64,000 nt of DNA from Curtobacterium pusillum (GCF_013359865.1 NZ_JABMCE010000085.1:186001-250000); one strand, 5' to 3'; positions 42,838-52,190 are shown, numbered from the stretch's first letter. The notes: a model not told the origin generated them from the sequence alone. Made by a program: numbers and translations.

Positions 42838-44085
42838 TCAGGTCCCGAGCACACGCTCGCCGAACGCCGACGCGAACGTCCGGTCCGGGTCGGCCGCCGC
42901 GACGAGCGCGCGGAAGTCCGCGAGGCGCGGGTACAGCCCGGCGATCGCCGTACCGTCGAGCGAGCTCATCTTCCCCCAGTGCGGTCGCCCGCCGAACGGC
43001 GCGAGCAGCGCCTCGAGGTCCGGCAGGAGCGCCGCCACCTCGACCGGGTGCTTCTGCCACGTGAACGCGATGCAGAGCACGTCCTCGCCCTGCGACGGGC
43101 TCAGCCAGAACGGGTCCGCCGCCATGGTCCGGATCTCGCACACGTGCAGGTGCGGCTGGATCCGCTCGGACATGCTGCGCACCGCGTCGAGCGCTCCGGC
43201 CGCGTGCCGGAGCGGGACGAAGTGCTCGCTCTGCACCTCCGACCCGTGGCTCGGCACCGATTCGATCGGGAAGTGCGGCAACCGGTCCCACCACGGACCG
43301 ACCGAGCCGTCGCGGGCGGTGTGGTGGCCGTCGCCCGGGGATCCCGGCAGCTTCGGCGCCCCGAACAGCTCGTCGGGCACGGCCACGTCGTCGGCGCCGT
43401 CCGGGACGCGGGACTTGAGCAGTACCTCGCTGACCTCGTCCCCGAACACGGTGTACGAGCACACCGAGGCCGCGGCTGCGTGGACCTCGGCGACGTTCGC
43501 CGTGAACCTGTCCCACGGGATCGGGCCGTACGAGTCCTGCCGCATCCGGTAGGTCGGTTCGACGTCGAGGGTCACGCGGGTGACGATGCCGAGCAGCCCG
43601 AGGTGCAGCACGGAGCCGTCGAACGCCGGGTCGTCGCGGCCGATCGTACGTCCGGCGCCGTCGGGACCCAGGGCCTCGAACGAGCGGACGGCCGTGCTGA
43701 GCGAGCCGAGCGCGGTGCCGGAGCCGTGCGTGCCGGTCGCGATCGCGCCGCCGAGGGAGATGTGGGGGAGCGACCCGGTGTTGTGCAGGCCGAACCCGGC
43801 GCGGTCGATCTCCGGAGCGACCGCCCCGTAGCGCGTGCCGGCACCCATCGTCACGGTGCGGCGGTCGCGGTCCACCTCGAGGTCGGTCGGGATCCCGGTG
43901 AGGTCGAGCAGCACGCCGGGGGAGTCGGCGACGTCGTTGAACGAGTGCCGGGTGCCGAGTCCGTGCACGCGCGGCGACCGCGCGACGATCTCGGCCGCCT
44001 CGTCGATCGACGACGGGCGGAAGACCCGTTCGGCCGTGTACGTGACCGTGCCCGACCAGTTCAGTTCGCTCGTCGTCGACCGCAT
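42838..44085 (-). CDS. FAD-dependent alditol/lactone oxidase (AldO-like)
   Basis: This 415-residue VAO-family flavoprotein is close in length to Streptomyces alditol oxidase. The FAD-binding half has VHGLGTRHSFND (His in this motif is the covalent FAD attachment site in AldO, about residue 47) and IATGTHGSGTALG near 108. The C-terminal ALO domain carries VCEIRTM near 320 and ends GERVLGT. Substrates would be xylitol/sorbitol-like polyols or aldonolactones, with H2O2 made. The ATG at 44085 is preferred, as the longer open frame is antisense to other genes. Confidence 0.87.
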   Translation of the reverse strand: MRSTTSELNWSGTVTYTAERVFRPSSIDEAAEIVARSPRVHGLGTRHSFNDVADSPGVLLDLTGIPTDLEVDRDRRTVTMGAGTRYGAVAPEIDRAGFGLHNTGSLPHISLGGAIATGTHGSGTALGSLSTAVRSFEALGPDGAGRTIGRDDPAFDGSVLHLGLLGIVTRVTLDVEPTYRMRQDSYGPIPWDRFTANVAEVHAAAASVCSYTVFGDEVSEVLLKSRVPDGADDVAVPDELFGAPKLPGSPGDGHHTARDGSVGPWWDRLPHFPIESVPSHGSEVQSEHFVPLRHAAGALDAVRSMSERIQPHLHVCEIRTMAADPFWLSPSQGEDVLCIAFTWQKHPVEVAALLPDLEALLAPFGGRPHWGKMSSLDGTAIAGLYPRLADFRALVAAADPDRTFASAFGERVLGT

Positions 44086-44105
44086 GGGGCCCACGATGCC
44101 ACGCG

Positions 44106-45584
44106 TCAGTGCATCGTCGGTGCGGGTGCGCCCTCGGGCACGGCCGGACGGCGGACCATCGCGGACGTGGCGATCCCGAACAGCGAGATGACCGCGCCGA
44201 CCAGGAACGCCGTCTTCACGCCCGACGCCGTCGCCGCGGCGAGGCCGGACGCACCGCCGCCCGCCGCCGCGCCCGACGCGCCGATGGTGAGCAGCGTCAC
44301 GAAGAGCGCCGTGCCCGCGGCACCGGCGAGCTGCTGGGCCGTGCCGAGGACCGCGCTGCCGTGCGAGTACAGCTTCGGCGGCAGACCGCCGAGCGCCGCG
44401 GTGAACAGCGGCGTGAACGTGAGGGCGAGTCCGATGCTCAGCACGACGTGCGCACCCAGCACGAACCACACGCTCGTGTGGACGCCCACGGTCGAGAGTG
44501 CCCAGAGCACGGCGCTGACGATGATCGAGCCCGGGACGAGCAGTACCCGCGGACCACGGCGGTCGTAGATCCGGCCGACGACGGGGGACAGCAGACCCAT
44601 GACCAGCCCGCCGGGGAGCAGCAGCAGGCCCACGCGGAGGACGTCGAGCCCGAGCACCCGCTCGAGGTAGATCGGGAGCAGGATCAGCGTGCCGAACATC
44701 GCGACGAAGCTGAGCGCCATGGCGACGATCGGGATCGTGAAGCCGCGCGTCCGGAACGTACGGAGGTCGAGCAGCGCGTTGTCCGAGCGCTGGAGGCGGG
44801 TCTGCCGGAACACGAAGAGGCCGAGTGCGACGACGCCCACGACGAGCGCCAGGACCGGGACGAGCGGGCCGGTCGTCGCGGCCTCGCCGATGCTCGACAG
44901 GCCGTAGACGACCCCGCCGAACGCGAAGGCGGACAGCACGACGGAGAGCACGTCGAGCGGGGCCCTGCGCGGCGTCGACACGTTCCGCACCTTGACCATG
45001 CCGAGGACGAGTGCGGCGACGGCGATCGGCAGGACGAAGCCGAACAGCCAACGCCACGAGAACGCGTTGAGGATGAGGCCCGAGATGGTCGGGCCGATCG
45101 CCGGGGCGACGGAGATGACGATCGAGATGTTCCCCATCACGCGGCCGCGGTGTGCCGGCTCGATGAGGGTCAGCACGGTCGTCATGAGGAGCGGCATCAT
45201 GATCGCCGTCCCGCTGGCCTGCACGATGCGGCCGAGGAGCAGCATCGTGAACCCCGGCGCGAGCAGGGCGATCAGGGTGCCCGCGGAGAAGAGGCTCATC
45301 GCCCAGACGAACACCGGCCGCGTGTTGAACCGCTGCAGCAGGAACCCGGTGATCGGGATGACGACCGCCATGGTCAGGAGGAAACCCGTGGTCAGCCACT
45401 GACCGGTGGCCGCGCTGATCCCGAGGTCGTCCATGAGGCGGGGCAGGGCGACACCCATGATCGTCTCGTTGAGGATGACGACGAACGCGGAGACGAGCAG
45501 CAGCCCGATCACCAGGCGGGTCTCGCCGGCGGACGGTCGGGGGACGCTCCCCGTGCGGGGTGTGGAATCGACGGCCTGGGACAT
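44106..45584 (-). CDS. MFS transporter, DHA2 family drug:H+ antiporter
   Basis: This 492-residue membrane protein has about 14 hydrophobic segments. Landmarks are LNETIMGVALPRLMDDLG near residue 38, RIVQASGTAIMMPLL near 125 (motif C region), and LLLPGGLVMGLLSPVVGRIYDRRGPR near 320 (second motif A). It resembles EmrB/QacA-type exporters. The ATG at 45584 follows AGGAG. No regulator gene adjoins it, and the AldO-like gene follows after 20 bp, perhaps cotranscribed. Confidence 0.88.
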   Translation of the reverse strand: MSQAVDSTPRTGSVPRPSAGETRLVIGLLLVSAFVVILNETIMGVALPRLMDDLGISAATGQWLTTGFLLTMAVVIPITGFLLQRFNTRPVFVWAMSLFSAGTLIALLAPGFTMLLLGRIVQASGTAIMMPLLMTTVLTLIEPAHRGRVMGNISIVISVAPAIGPTISGLILNAFSWRWLFGFVLPIAVAALVLGMVKVRNVSTPRRAPLDVLSVVLSAFAFGGVVYGLSSIGEAATTGPLVPVLALVVGVVALGLFVFRQTRLQRSDNALLDLRTFRTRGFTIPIVAMALSFVAMFGTLILLPIYLERVLGLDVLRVGLLLLPGGLVMGLLSPVVGRIYDRRGPRVLLVPGSIIVSAVLWALSTVGVHTSVWFVLGAHVVLSIGLALTFTPLFTAALGGLPPKLYSHGSAVLGTAQQLAGAAGTALFVTLLTIGASGAAAGGGASGLAAATASGVKTAFLVGAVISLFGIATSAMVRRPAVPEGAPAPTMH

Positions 45585-45710
45585 GCGGGGCTCCTGGTGG
45601 ATCGCGACTGGTCGTACGAGGGGCGCGAGACGCGCTGACAGGGCAACCGTCTGAGTGGATTCGATTATTCCGCTCACCGGTGACATCGACGAGCGGGAAT
45701 CCGGGAGCGG

Positions 45711-45992
45711 TCAGTGCAGGATCGAGAACCCCTCCGCGTCGCCGTGTGGCTCCACGGTCCGGCAGGTCACGTCGGTCACCGTCGCGGAGGGCGGGCCCGT
45801 CCGGATGAAGGTCATCAGCGCGTCGACCGCCGGGGCCGGTCCCTCCGCCTCGACCTCGACCGTGCCGTCGAACAGGTTCCTGGCGTACCCGGCGAGTTCC
45901 AGCCCGTCGGCCTTCCGCGCGGTCCAGTACCGGAAACCGACCCCCTGGACCGTCCCCGACACCACGGCGTGCACCCTCGTCACCGTCGTCAT
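45711..45992 (-). CDS. acyP: Acylphosphatase
   Basis: This 93-residue enzyme has the catalytic VSGTVQGVGFRYWTARKA motif, whose Arg binds the phosphate. The catalytic Asn lies in GYARNLFDGTVEVEAEG, so the active site is complete. It hydrolyses acyl phosphates. The ATG at 45992 is preferred over one three codons upstream, which fits the family start. It is divergent from nrtR with about 100 bp between. Confidence 0.92.
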   Translation of the reverse strand: MTTVTRVHAVVSGTVQGVGFRYWTARKADGLELAGYARNLFDGTVEVEAEGPAPAVDALMTFIRTGPPSATVTDVTCRTVEPHGDAEGFSILH

Positions 45993-46060
45993 GCAGCTCA
46001 ATGTAGGCGCGCTCCCCGGGCAGGAGTTTTCGCCGCTGTTTCCGTCTCGTGAAAGCCGGT

Positions 46061-46107
46061 GATAGTGTCATCCCAACCCGAACACTTCGAGTCAACATGA
46101 CACTATC
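46061..46107. promoter_or_regulatory. Predicted NrtR operator pair
   Basis: GATAGTGTCAT (46061-46071) and its exact inverse ATGACACTATC (46097-46107) lie 25 bp apart. The second copy includes the ATG chosen for nrtR. On the - strand, the second copy continues as GTGTCATGTTGACT, which itself resembles a TGTCA-n-TGAC NrtR box. Binding would block transcription of nrtR and the nad genes behind it. Confidence 0.65.
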
Positions 46108-46816
46108 AAGCTCATCACGCAGTGAACCCTCCATCCGCGTCGCGGTCTCGACCGTGATCGTCGCGCTGCGCCGGCACCCGGACACGGGTGCGCCGGCGCT
46201 GTGGATGCCGCTCGTGCGCCGCGTGGCCGAGCCGTTCGAGGGGTTGTGGGCGCTGCCCGGCGGCTGGGTGCAGCCGGACGAGGGGCTCGAGGCCTCCGCC
46301 GCGGCCCGCCTCCGCGAGACGACCAACGTGCAGCCGCGGTACCTCGAGCAGCTCTACGCGTTCGGTGACGTCGACCGCTCCCCGAACCGGGTCGTGTCGA
46401 TCGTGTACTGGGCCCTCGTGCACCAGGACGAGGCGAGCTCCGTGCCCGAGGACTGGAACGTGCGCTGGTTCCTGGCCGACGAGCACCCGCCGCTGGCGTT
46501 CGACCACGACCGCATCGTCGAGTACGCGCTCTGGCGGCTCCGCAACAAGATGTCGTACTCCCGGATCGCCCAGGCGTTCCTGGGGGACCGGTTCACCCTC
46601 GCCGAACTCCGCGGCGTGTACGAGGCGGTGCTCGGCCGTGCGCTCGACCCCGCGAACTTCCGTCGCCAGGTCGAGAAGACCGACGCGATCCTGCCGACGG
46701 ACGAGACAACGAGCGGGGACCGGCACCGCCCGGCCCGGCTGTACCGCTCGAACCCCGACCTGGCCTACGCGGACAACGGCCCGCTGCAGCAGGGCAAGAA
46801 GCCGAAGAACCGATAG
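46097..46816 (+). CDS. nrtR: NrtR-type NAD biosynthesis repressor (Nudix + winged helix)
   Basis: This 239-residue protein has an N-terminal Nudix fold (about 12-140) in which the catalytic box is degraded: after GGWVQPDEGLEASAA the REUxEE core reads RETTNV. Loss of hydrolysis is normal for NrtR, which only senses ADP-ribose. A C-terminal winged helix (about 150-220: YSRIAQAFLGDRFTLAELRGVYEAVL, cited in part as FTLAELRGVYEAV) binds DNA. The chosen ATG lies inside the palindromic operator; an upstream GTG at 46049 is possible. It is 8 bp before nadA. Confidence 0.9.
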   Translation: MTLSSSSRSEPSIRVAVSTVIVALRRHPDTGAPALWMPLVRRVAEPFEGLWALPGGWVQPDEGLEASAAARLRETTNVQPRYLEQLYAFGDVDRSPNRVVSIVYWALVHQDEASSVPEDWNVRWFLADEHPPLAFDHDRIVEYALWRLRNKMSYSRIAQAFLGDRFTLAELRGVYEAVLGRALDPANFRRQVEKTDAILPTDETTSGDRHRPARLYRSNPDLAYADNGPLQQGKKPKNR

Positions 46817-46824
46817 GAACCGAC

Positions 46825-48096
46825 GTGTCCATCGCCACCACCATCGAACGCATCTCCAACGGTCGGGCAACCGGCAGCACCTGCACGCCCGACCTCGCGA
46901 TGCCCACCTGGGACTTCGACGCCCTGCCCGGCTACGGTCCGGGTTCCTCGATGTCCGACGTCATCCCCACCTCCGCGCCGCGGCAGGGCGCCATCCCGGA
47001 CGAGTACAAGCACGCACCGGTGGACGAACTGCACGGGCGCATCGAGCGGGCGAAGGCGACCCTGGGCGACCGGGTCGTGGTGCTCGGCCACTTCTACCAG
47101 CGCGACGAGGTCGTCCGGCACGCGGACTTCCTCGGCGACTCGTTCCAGCTCGCCAACGCGGCGCTGACGAAACCCGACGCCGAGGCGATCGTGTTCTGCG
47201 GCGTGCACTTCATGGCGGAGACGGCGGACATCCTCGCCCGGGACGACCAGCGCGTCATCCTGCCGAACCTCGCCGCCGGGTGCTCGATGGCGGACATGGC
47301 CGACATCGACAGCGTCGAGGCCGCCTGGGCCGAGCTCACGGCCGTGTACGGCACCGAGCCGGACGCCGACGGCCGCGTGCCGGTCATCCCCGTCACGTAC
47401 ATGAACTCCGCGGCCGACCTCAAGGCGTTCTGCGGCCGGAACGGCGGGATCGTCTGCACGTCCTCAAACGCGGCGACCGTCCTCGAGTGGGCGTTCGAAC
47501 GCGGGCGGCGGGTGCTGTTCTTCCCCGACCAGCACCTCGGCCGGAACACCGCGAAGGCCATGGGGATCAGCACCGACCGCATGCCGATGTGGAACCCCCG
47601 TCGGGAACGAGGTGGCAACACGGTCGAGGACCTCGAAGCAGCCGAGGTGATCCTCTGGCACGGCTTCTGCTCGGTGCACCGTCGGTTCACCGTCGACCAG
47701 ATCGACCAGGCCCGGCGGGACCACCCCGGCGTGCAGGTCATCGTCCACCCGGAGTGCCCGATGGCCGTCGTCGACGCCGCGGACGCCGCCGGCAGCACCG
47801 ACCTCATCCGGAAGACCGTGGCCGCCGCGACCGAACCGACGACGTTCGCGATCGGCACCGAGATCAACATGGTGAACCGGCTCGCCGCCGAGTACCCGCA
47901 GCACACGATCTTCTGCCTCGATCCCGTGGTGTGCCCCTGCTCGACCATGTACCGGATCCACCCGGGCTACCTCGCGTGGGTGCTCGAGGCGCTCGTCGCC
48001 GGCGAGGTGCTCAACGAGATCGTCGTCCCCGCCGACGTGCAGGCCGACGCCAAGGTCGCGCTCGAGCGCATGCTCGCCGCGAAGCCGCGCGACTGA
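46825..48096 (+). CDS. nadA: Quinolinate synthase A
   Basis: This 423-residue 4Fe-4S enzyme condenses iminoaspartate with dihydroxyacetone phosphate to quinolinate. Motifs include LGHFYQRDEV near residue 90, CGVHFMAETA near 130, the cluster Cys in NLAAGCSMADM near 155, the HGFCSVHRRF Cys near 278 and PVVCPCSTM near 370. VHPECPMAVVDAAD is also typical. It starts with GTG, 8 bp after nrtR, and begins the nad operon. Confidence 0.96.
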   Translation: MSIATTIERISNGRATGSTCTPDLAMPTWDFDALPGYGPGSSMSDVIPTSAPRQGAIPDEYKHAPVDELHGRIERAKATLGDRVVVLGHFYQRDEVVRHADFLGDSFQLANAALTKPDAEAIVFCGVHFMAETADILARDDQRVILPNLAAGCSMADMADIDSVEAAWAELTAVYGTEPDADGRVPVIPVTYMNSAADLKAFCGRNGGIVCTSSNAATVLEWAFERGRRVLFFPDQHLGRNTAKAMGISTDRMPMWNPRRERGGNTVEDLEAAEVILWHGFCSVHRRFTVDQIDQARRDHPGVQVIVHPECPMAVVDAADAAGSTDLIRKTVAAATEPTTFAIGTEINMVNRLAAEYPQHTIFCLDPVVCPCSTMYRIHPGYLAWVLEALVAGEVLNEIVVPADVQADAKVALERMLAAKPRD

Positions 48097-48114
48097 CGGA
48101 ACGGGGAACAGACA

Positions 48115-49707
48115 GTGCACGTCGTCATCGTCGGCTCCGGCATCGCCGGACTGACCGCGGCGATCCGCGCGAGCGCCCGCCACGACGTCACCCTCGTGAC
48201 GAAGGGCGCGCTCACCGACGGTGCGACCGCGTACGCCCAGGGCGGTGTCGCTGTCGCACTCGGCGCCGACGACTCCGCGTCCCTCCACCAGGCGGACACC
48301 CACGTCGCGGCGGTCGGCAGCGCCGACGTCCGCGCCGTCGAGGTGCTCTGCACGGACGGCCCGGCCAGGGTGCGGGACCTGCTGTCGCTCGGCGTCCCGT
48401 TCGACCGCACCTCCGACCCGTCGAGCCTCGACCGGTACGGCGACGACCTGGCCCGGGGGCGCGAGGCGGCGCACGGCCGGTGGCGGGTCGTGCACGCCGA
48501 CGGCGACGCGACCGGCGCCGCGATCGAGCGCACCCTCGTGGACGCCCTGCACCGCCGGCACGTCACGATCCTCGAACGCACCTGCCTCACCGACCTCGTC
48601 GTCCGCGACGGCGCGGTCGTCGGGGTCGAGGTCCTCGACCTGCTCGGCGAGCCCCGACGGCTCGACGCGGACGCCGTCGTGCTCGCCTCCGGCGGCGCCG
48701 GACACCTCTACCGCGAGACGACGAACCCGCTCGTCGCGACCGGTGACGGGCAGGCGGCCGCCTGGCGTGCCGGTGCCGTCCTCGCCGACCTCGAGTTCGT
48801 CCAGTTCCACCCCACCCGGCTCGCCGTCCCCGGGGGCGGGCTCGTCTCCGAGGCCGTGCGCGGCGAGGGTGCGGTCCTCCGTGACGCCCGGGGTCGGCGC
48901 TTCATGACGGGGATCCACCCGGACGCGGAGCTCGCACCGCGCGACGTCGTGGCGCGGGGGATCGCCGCCGCGGTACGGGACCAGGACGGGGAACCGGTGC
49001 TCCTCGACGCGACCGGACTCGACCCGGCCTTCCTCGTCGCCCGGTTCCCCGGACTCACCCGAGCGACGCGCGCGGCCGGCTTCGACTGGACCCGCGAGGC
49101 CGTCCCGGTCGCGCCGGCCGCCCACTACTCGATGGGTGGGATCGCCACCGACGCCGAGGGCCGCACGAGCGTCCCGGGCCTCCTCGCGATCGGCGAGGTC
49201 GCGTGCACCGGCGTCCACGGCGCGAACCGGCTCGCCTCGAACTCCCTCCTCGAGGGACTCGTCTTCGCCGTCCGCGCTGCGGACGCGCTGGACGCGCCGC
49301 GACCCGGCAGGCTGCGCCTGCGCGGCGACGCGGATCTCCACGTCACCACCGTGAGCAGCGCGGCCGACGCGATCCGCGCCTCCAGTCCGACCGACTTCGT
49401 CCACGTCCGCCAGGTGGTCCAGTCCGTCATGACCGACCGGGTGGGTCTGCTCCGCGACGCGGCCGGACTCGCGGTCGCGCGCCGCGCCCTCGACGGTCTC
49501 ACCGTCGCGGACCCGATCGGCGTCCGAGACCACGAGGACCGTGCACTGCTCGACCTCGCCCGGATCACGGCGCTCGCCGCCGAGACCCGCACCGAGTCCC
49601 GCGGCGCCCACGCCCGCACCGACCACCCCGAAACCGACCCCACCGCACCCGCGTCGTACGCGTGGGTCGCCCAGCACGCCGCCGTCCCGCAGGAGGTACC
49701 CGCATGA
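48115..49707 (+). CDS. nadB: L-aspartate oxidase
   Basis: This 530-residue flavoprotein oxidises L-aspartate to iminoaspartate for NadA. The FAD-binding VGSGIAGLTAAIRA lies at residues 5-18, TKGALTDGATAYAQGGVAVAL-like substrate loops near 35, FVQFHPTRL near 225 and ANRLASNSLLEGLVFA near 370. Its GTG start is 18 bp after nadA, and its stop overlaps nadC (ATGA). An exact 15-base copy of a hairpin-element arm (49375-49389) lies in the coding sequence near the C-terminal domain. Confidence 0.95.
   Translation: MHVVIVGSGIAGLTAAIRASARHDVTLVTKGALTDGATAYAQGGVAVALGADDSASLHQADTHVAAVGSADVRAVEVLCTDGPARVRDLLSLGVPFDRTSDPSSLDRYGDDLARGREAAHGRWRVVHADGDATGAAIERTLVDALHRRHVTILERTCLTDLVVRDGAVVGVEVLDLLGEPRRLDADAVVLASGGAGHLYRETTNPLVATGDGQAAAWRAGAVLADLEFVQFHPTRLAVPGGGLVSEAVRGEGAVLRDARGRRFMTGIHPDAELAPRDVVARGIAAAVRDQDGEPVLLDATGLDPAFLVARFPGLTRATRAAGFDWTREAVPVAPAAHYSMGGIATDAEGRTSVPGLLAIGEVACTGVHGANRLASNSLLEGLVFAVRAADALDAPRPGRLRLRGDADLHVTTVSSAADAIRASSPTDFVHVRQVVQSVMTDRVGLLRDAAGLAVARRALDGLTVADPIGVRDHEDRALLDLARITALAAETRTESRGAHARTDHPETDPTAPASYAWVAQHAAVPQEVPA
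49375..49389. repeat. Element arm embedded in nadB
   Basis: CGCGCCTCCAGTCCG is the exact complement of the 15-base arm CGGACTGGAGGCGCG of the hairpin at 6381. It encodes part of RASSP in NadB. No partner arm is adjacent. Confidence 0.5.
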
Positions 49708-50612
49708 CCCTCGACCCCGGCACCATCCCGCCGCACGCCCTCCGCAGGGTCATCGAGACCGCGCTCGAGGAGGACGCACCCTGGGGCGACGTCACGAGCG
49801 AGACCCTCATCCCGGCCGACGCGACCGCGACGGCGACCCTCGCCGCGCGCGAACCGGGCGTCCTGAGCGGCGGCGGCGTGTTCGTCGCGGTCATGCACGC
49901 CGTCGACCCGACGATCGACGCGATCGTGCACGTGCCGGACGGCAGCAGGTTCGCCGCCGGGGACGTCCTCGCCACGGTGAGCGGCCCGGCGCGTGCCGTG
50001 CTCCGCGCCGAGCGGGTCGCGCTCAACCTCGCGCAGCGCATGTCCGGCGTCGCGACCGCGACCGCGCAGTACGTCGCAGCGGTCTCCGGGACGAGCGCCC
50101 GGATCGTCGACACGAGGAAGACGACGCCCGGGCTGCGGGCGCTCGAACGGTACGCGGTGCGGTGCGGTGGGGGCCACAACCACCGGAGCTCGCTGTCGGA
50201 CGCCGTGCTCGCCAAGGACAACCACCTGGCCGTGCTCCTCGCCGGCGGCATCGGCATCGGTGACGCCGTCCGAGCCGCCCGGGAGCGCATCGGCCACACG
50301 GTGCACCTCGAGGTCGAGGTGGACCGGATCGACCAGATCGAACCCGTCGTCGCGGCCGGCGTGGACACGATCATGCTCGACAACTTCACCCCGTCCGAAC
50401 TCGAGGCCGGCATCGCACTCGTCGCCGGTCGGGCACTCGTCGAGGCCTCCGGCGGCGTGTCCCTCGACACCGTCGCCGCGATCGCCGCAACGGGTGTCGA
50501 CGTGATCTCCGTGGGGGCGCTCACACACTCCGCGCGGGCGCTCGACCTCGGACTCGACATCGACGTCGACGTCGCCGGTGCGGATGCCGGTGCCGCTCCC
50601 ACCGAGGGCTGA
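49704..50612 (+). CDS. nadC: Nicotinate-nucleotide pyrophosphorylase (quinolinate phosphoribosyltransferase)
   Basis: This 302-residue enzyme converts quinolinate and PRPP to nicotinate mononucleotide and CO2. Visible motifs are EEDAPWGDVTSE near residue 21, NLAQRMSGVAT near 112, TRKTTPGLRALERYAVRCGGGHNHR near 138 (cited in part: TTPGLRALERYAV) and LEVEVD/IMLDNF further on. Its ATG overlaps the nadB stop. Confidence 0.96.
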   Translation: MTLDPGTIPPHALRRVIETALEEDAPWGDVTSETLIPADATATATLAAREPGVLSGGGVFVAVMHAVDPTIDAIVHVPDGSRFAAGDVLATVSGPARAVLRAERVALNLAQRMSGVATATAQYVAAVSGTSARIVDTRKTTPGLRALERYAVRCGGGHNHRSSLSDAVLAKDNHLAVLLAGGIGIGDAVRAARERIGHTVHLEVEVDRIDQIEPVVAAGVDTIMLDNFTPSELEAGIALVAGRALVEASGGVSLDTVAAIAATGVDVISVGALTHSARALDLGLDIDVDVAGADAGAAPTEG

Positions 50613-50613
50613 C

Positions 50614-51753
50614 GTGTTCTACCTCGACCGCGCGGCCACGACCCCGGTGCGCCGCGAGGTGCTCGAGGCGATGTGGCCGTACCTGACCGGCACCTTCGGC
50701 AACCCGTCGTCGACCCACGGTGTCGGAGACGCCGCCGCCCGTGGCCTCGCCGACGCCCGGGCCGCCGTCGCCGCGGTGCTCGGGTGCCGTCCGGCCGAGG
50801 TCGTCTTCACCACCGGCGGCACCGAGGGCGCGAACACCGCCGTGAAGGGCATCGCGCTCGCCGCACCCCGGGGACGACACGTCGTCACGAGCGCGATCGA
50901 GCACGAGGCGGTGCTGGAGAGCTGCCGGTACCTCGAACGGTTCCACGGCTTCGACGTCACGGTGTTGCCGGTCGACGCCGAGGGGCTCGTCGACCCCTCC
51001 GTGCTCGCGGGGGCGCTCCGGCCGGACACCACGCTCGTGTCCATCGCGCACGCCGACAACGAGATCGGGACGGTGCAGGACGTCCGGGCGCTCGCCGCGG
51101 TCGCCCACGAGGTCGGCGCGCGCTTCCACACCGACGCGGTGCAGTCGGCGCCGTGGCTTCCCGTCGGGCTCGATGTGCTCGGGGTCGACGCCGTGTCGCT
51201 GTCCGGGCACAAGCTCGGCGCCCCGAAGGGCACCGGGGTGCTCGCCGTGCGTGCCGGCGTGCCGCTCGAACCGCTGCTGCACGGCGGCGGCCAGGAACGG
51301 GGGAGACGTTCGGGCACCGAGGACGTCGCCGGCGCCGTGGCCGTCGCGACGGCGTTCGCGCTCGTCGCCGGGGTACAGGACGCTTCGGCATCGATCGCGA
51401 CCGCGACGCGGGACGCCGTGCTCGACGGGGTGCTCGCCGCGGTCCCGGACGCGTTCGTCACCGGCTCGCGGACCTCGCGGCTGCCCGGGCACGCATCGTT
51501 CTGCTTCCCGGGCGTCAACGGCGAGGCCGTGCTGGTCGAACTGGAGCAGCGGGACGTCGTGTCGTCCGCCGGCAGTGCGTGCGCGGCCGGCAGCACCGAG
51601 GCCTCCCACGTGCTCACGGCCCTCGGCCTGCCGGAGGACGTGGCCCGGACGGCGCTCCGTCTGAGCTTCGACGGGAGCCTCACCGCGTCGGACGTGCCGG
51701 TGGTCGTGCGTGCCGTCCGTGACGCCGTGGCGGCCGTCCGGACGCTCGCCTGA
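50614..51753 (+). CDS. Cysteine desulfurase (NifS/IscS-like)
   Basis: This 379-residue PLP enzyme starts with the family pattern VFYLDRAATTPV. It shows TTGGTEGANTAVKG near 65, IEHEAVLE near 93, ADNEIGTVQ near 145, the PLP Lys in SLSGHKLGAPKG near 198, and the sulfur-carrying Cys in SSAGSACAAGS near 325. The GTG at 50614 follows GAGGG, 1 nt after the nadC stop; starts from 50578 lie inside nadC. In NAD operons this enzyme likely supplies sulfur for the NadA iron-sulfur cluster. Confidence 0.92.
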   Translation: MFYLDRAATTPVRREVLEAMWPYLTGTFGNPSSTHGVGDAAARGLADARAAVAAVLGCRPAEVVFTTGGTEGANTAVKGIALAAPRGRHVVTSAIEHEAVLESCRYLERFHGFDVTVLPVDAEGLVDPSVLAGALRPDTTLVSIAHADNEIGTVQDVRALAAVAHEVGARFHTDAVQSAPWLPVGLDVLGVDAVSLSGHKLGAPKGTGVLAVRAGVPLEPLLHGGGQERGRRSGTEDVAGAVAVATAFALVAGVQDASASIATATRDAVLDGVLAAVPDAFVTGSRTSRLPGHASFCFPGVNGEAVLVELEQRDVVSSAGSACAAGSTEASHVLTALGLPEDVARTALRLSFDGSLTASDVPVVVRAVRDAVAAVRTLA

Positions 51754-51843
51754 GTCCCAGGTGGGGTGTACTAGACGTTCTACTCCATGAGTGGGGTCGT
51801 GTCCCCCCTTATGCGGACCGGCGAAGTACGCCAGAGTGTTCAC

Positions 51844-52110
51844 ATGGCAAACGCGATGACGACTCGGGCCCGGCAGGAGGACCACTTCCGGGCGGTCCAG
51901 CTCCTCCCCGCACCCGCGACGGTCGTCGCGCTCGTCCTGGCCGCACAGCACGACCTCGGTACCGCCCCGCTCGGGCTCATCGCCGTCGTCGGAGCACTGG
52001 CGACCATCGGGAGTGCGCTGCTCCCCATGGTCCGACCCGCCGCGGCCCGACGGTCGATGCCCGCACCGACCGAGACAGACCGGTACCGAGAGGACACCGA
52101 ACACCCTTGA
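51844..52110 (+). CDS. Small membrane protein of unknown function
   Basis: This 88-residue protein has two hydrophobic stretches (about 21-36 and 41-62), probably a hairpin in the membrane, and a polar tail. I do not recognise the family. The ATG at 51844 lies 6 nt after CAGAGT, a leaderless layout; an ATG at 51787 in the same frame is less likely. It is preceded by a 90-bp gap after the cysteine desulfurase, with no hairpin visible. Confidence 0.55.
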   Translation: MANAMTTRARQEDHFRAVQLLPAPATVVALVLAAQHDLGTAPLGLIAVVGALATIGSALLPMVRPAAARRSMPAPTETDRYREDTEHP

Positions 52111-52190
52111 GGACCAGCACCGACGAGTCCGAACCCCTGCGGACCCGACGGTGCGACGAGCCGGACGCTCGCCCCTGATCCGCGTCCGGC

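Noticed and set aside
46049-46096. Upstream GTG at 46049 as the nrtR start
   Set aside because: It would put 16 residues translated from the operator and promoter in front of the Nudix fold. Kept only as an alternative.
42838-46326. A very long open frame on the - strand (over 1100 codons) covering the AldO-like gene and reaching through the MFS and acylphosphatase genes
   Set aside because: Only the first 415 residues before 44085 resemble a protein. The rest is antisense or out-of-frame to well-supported genes, a normal effect of high G+C.
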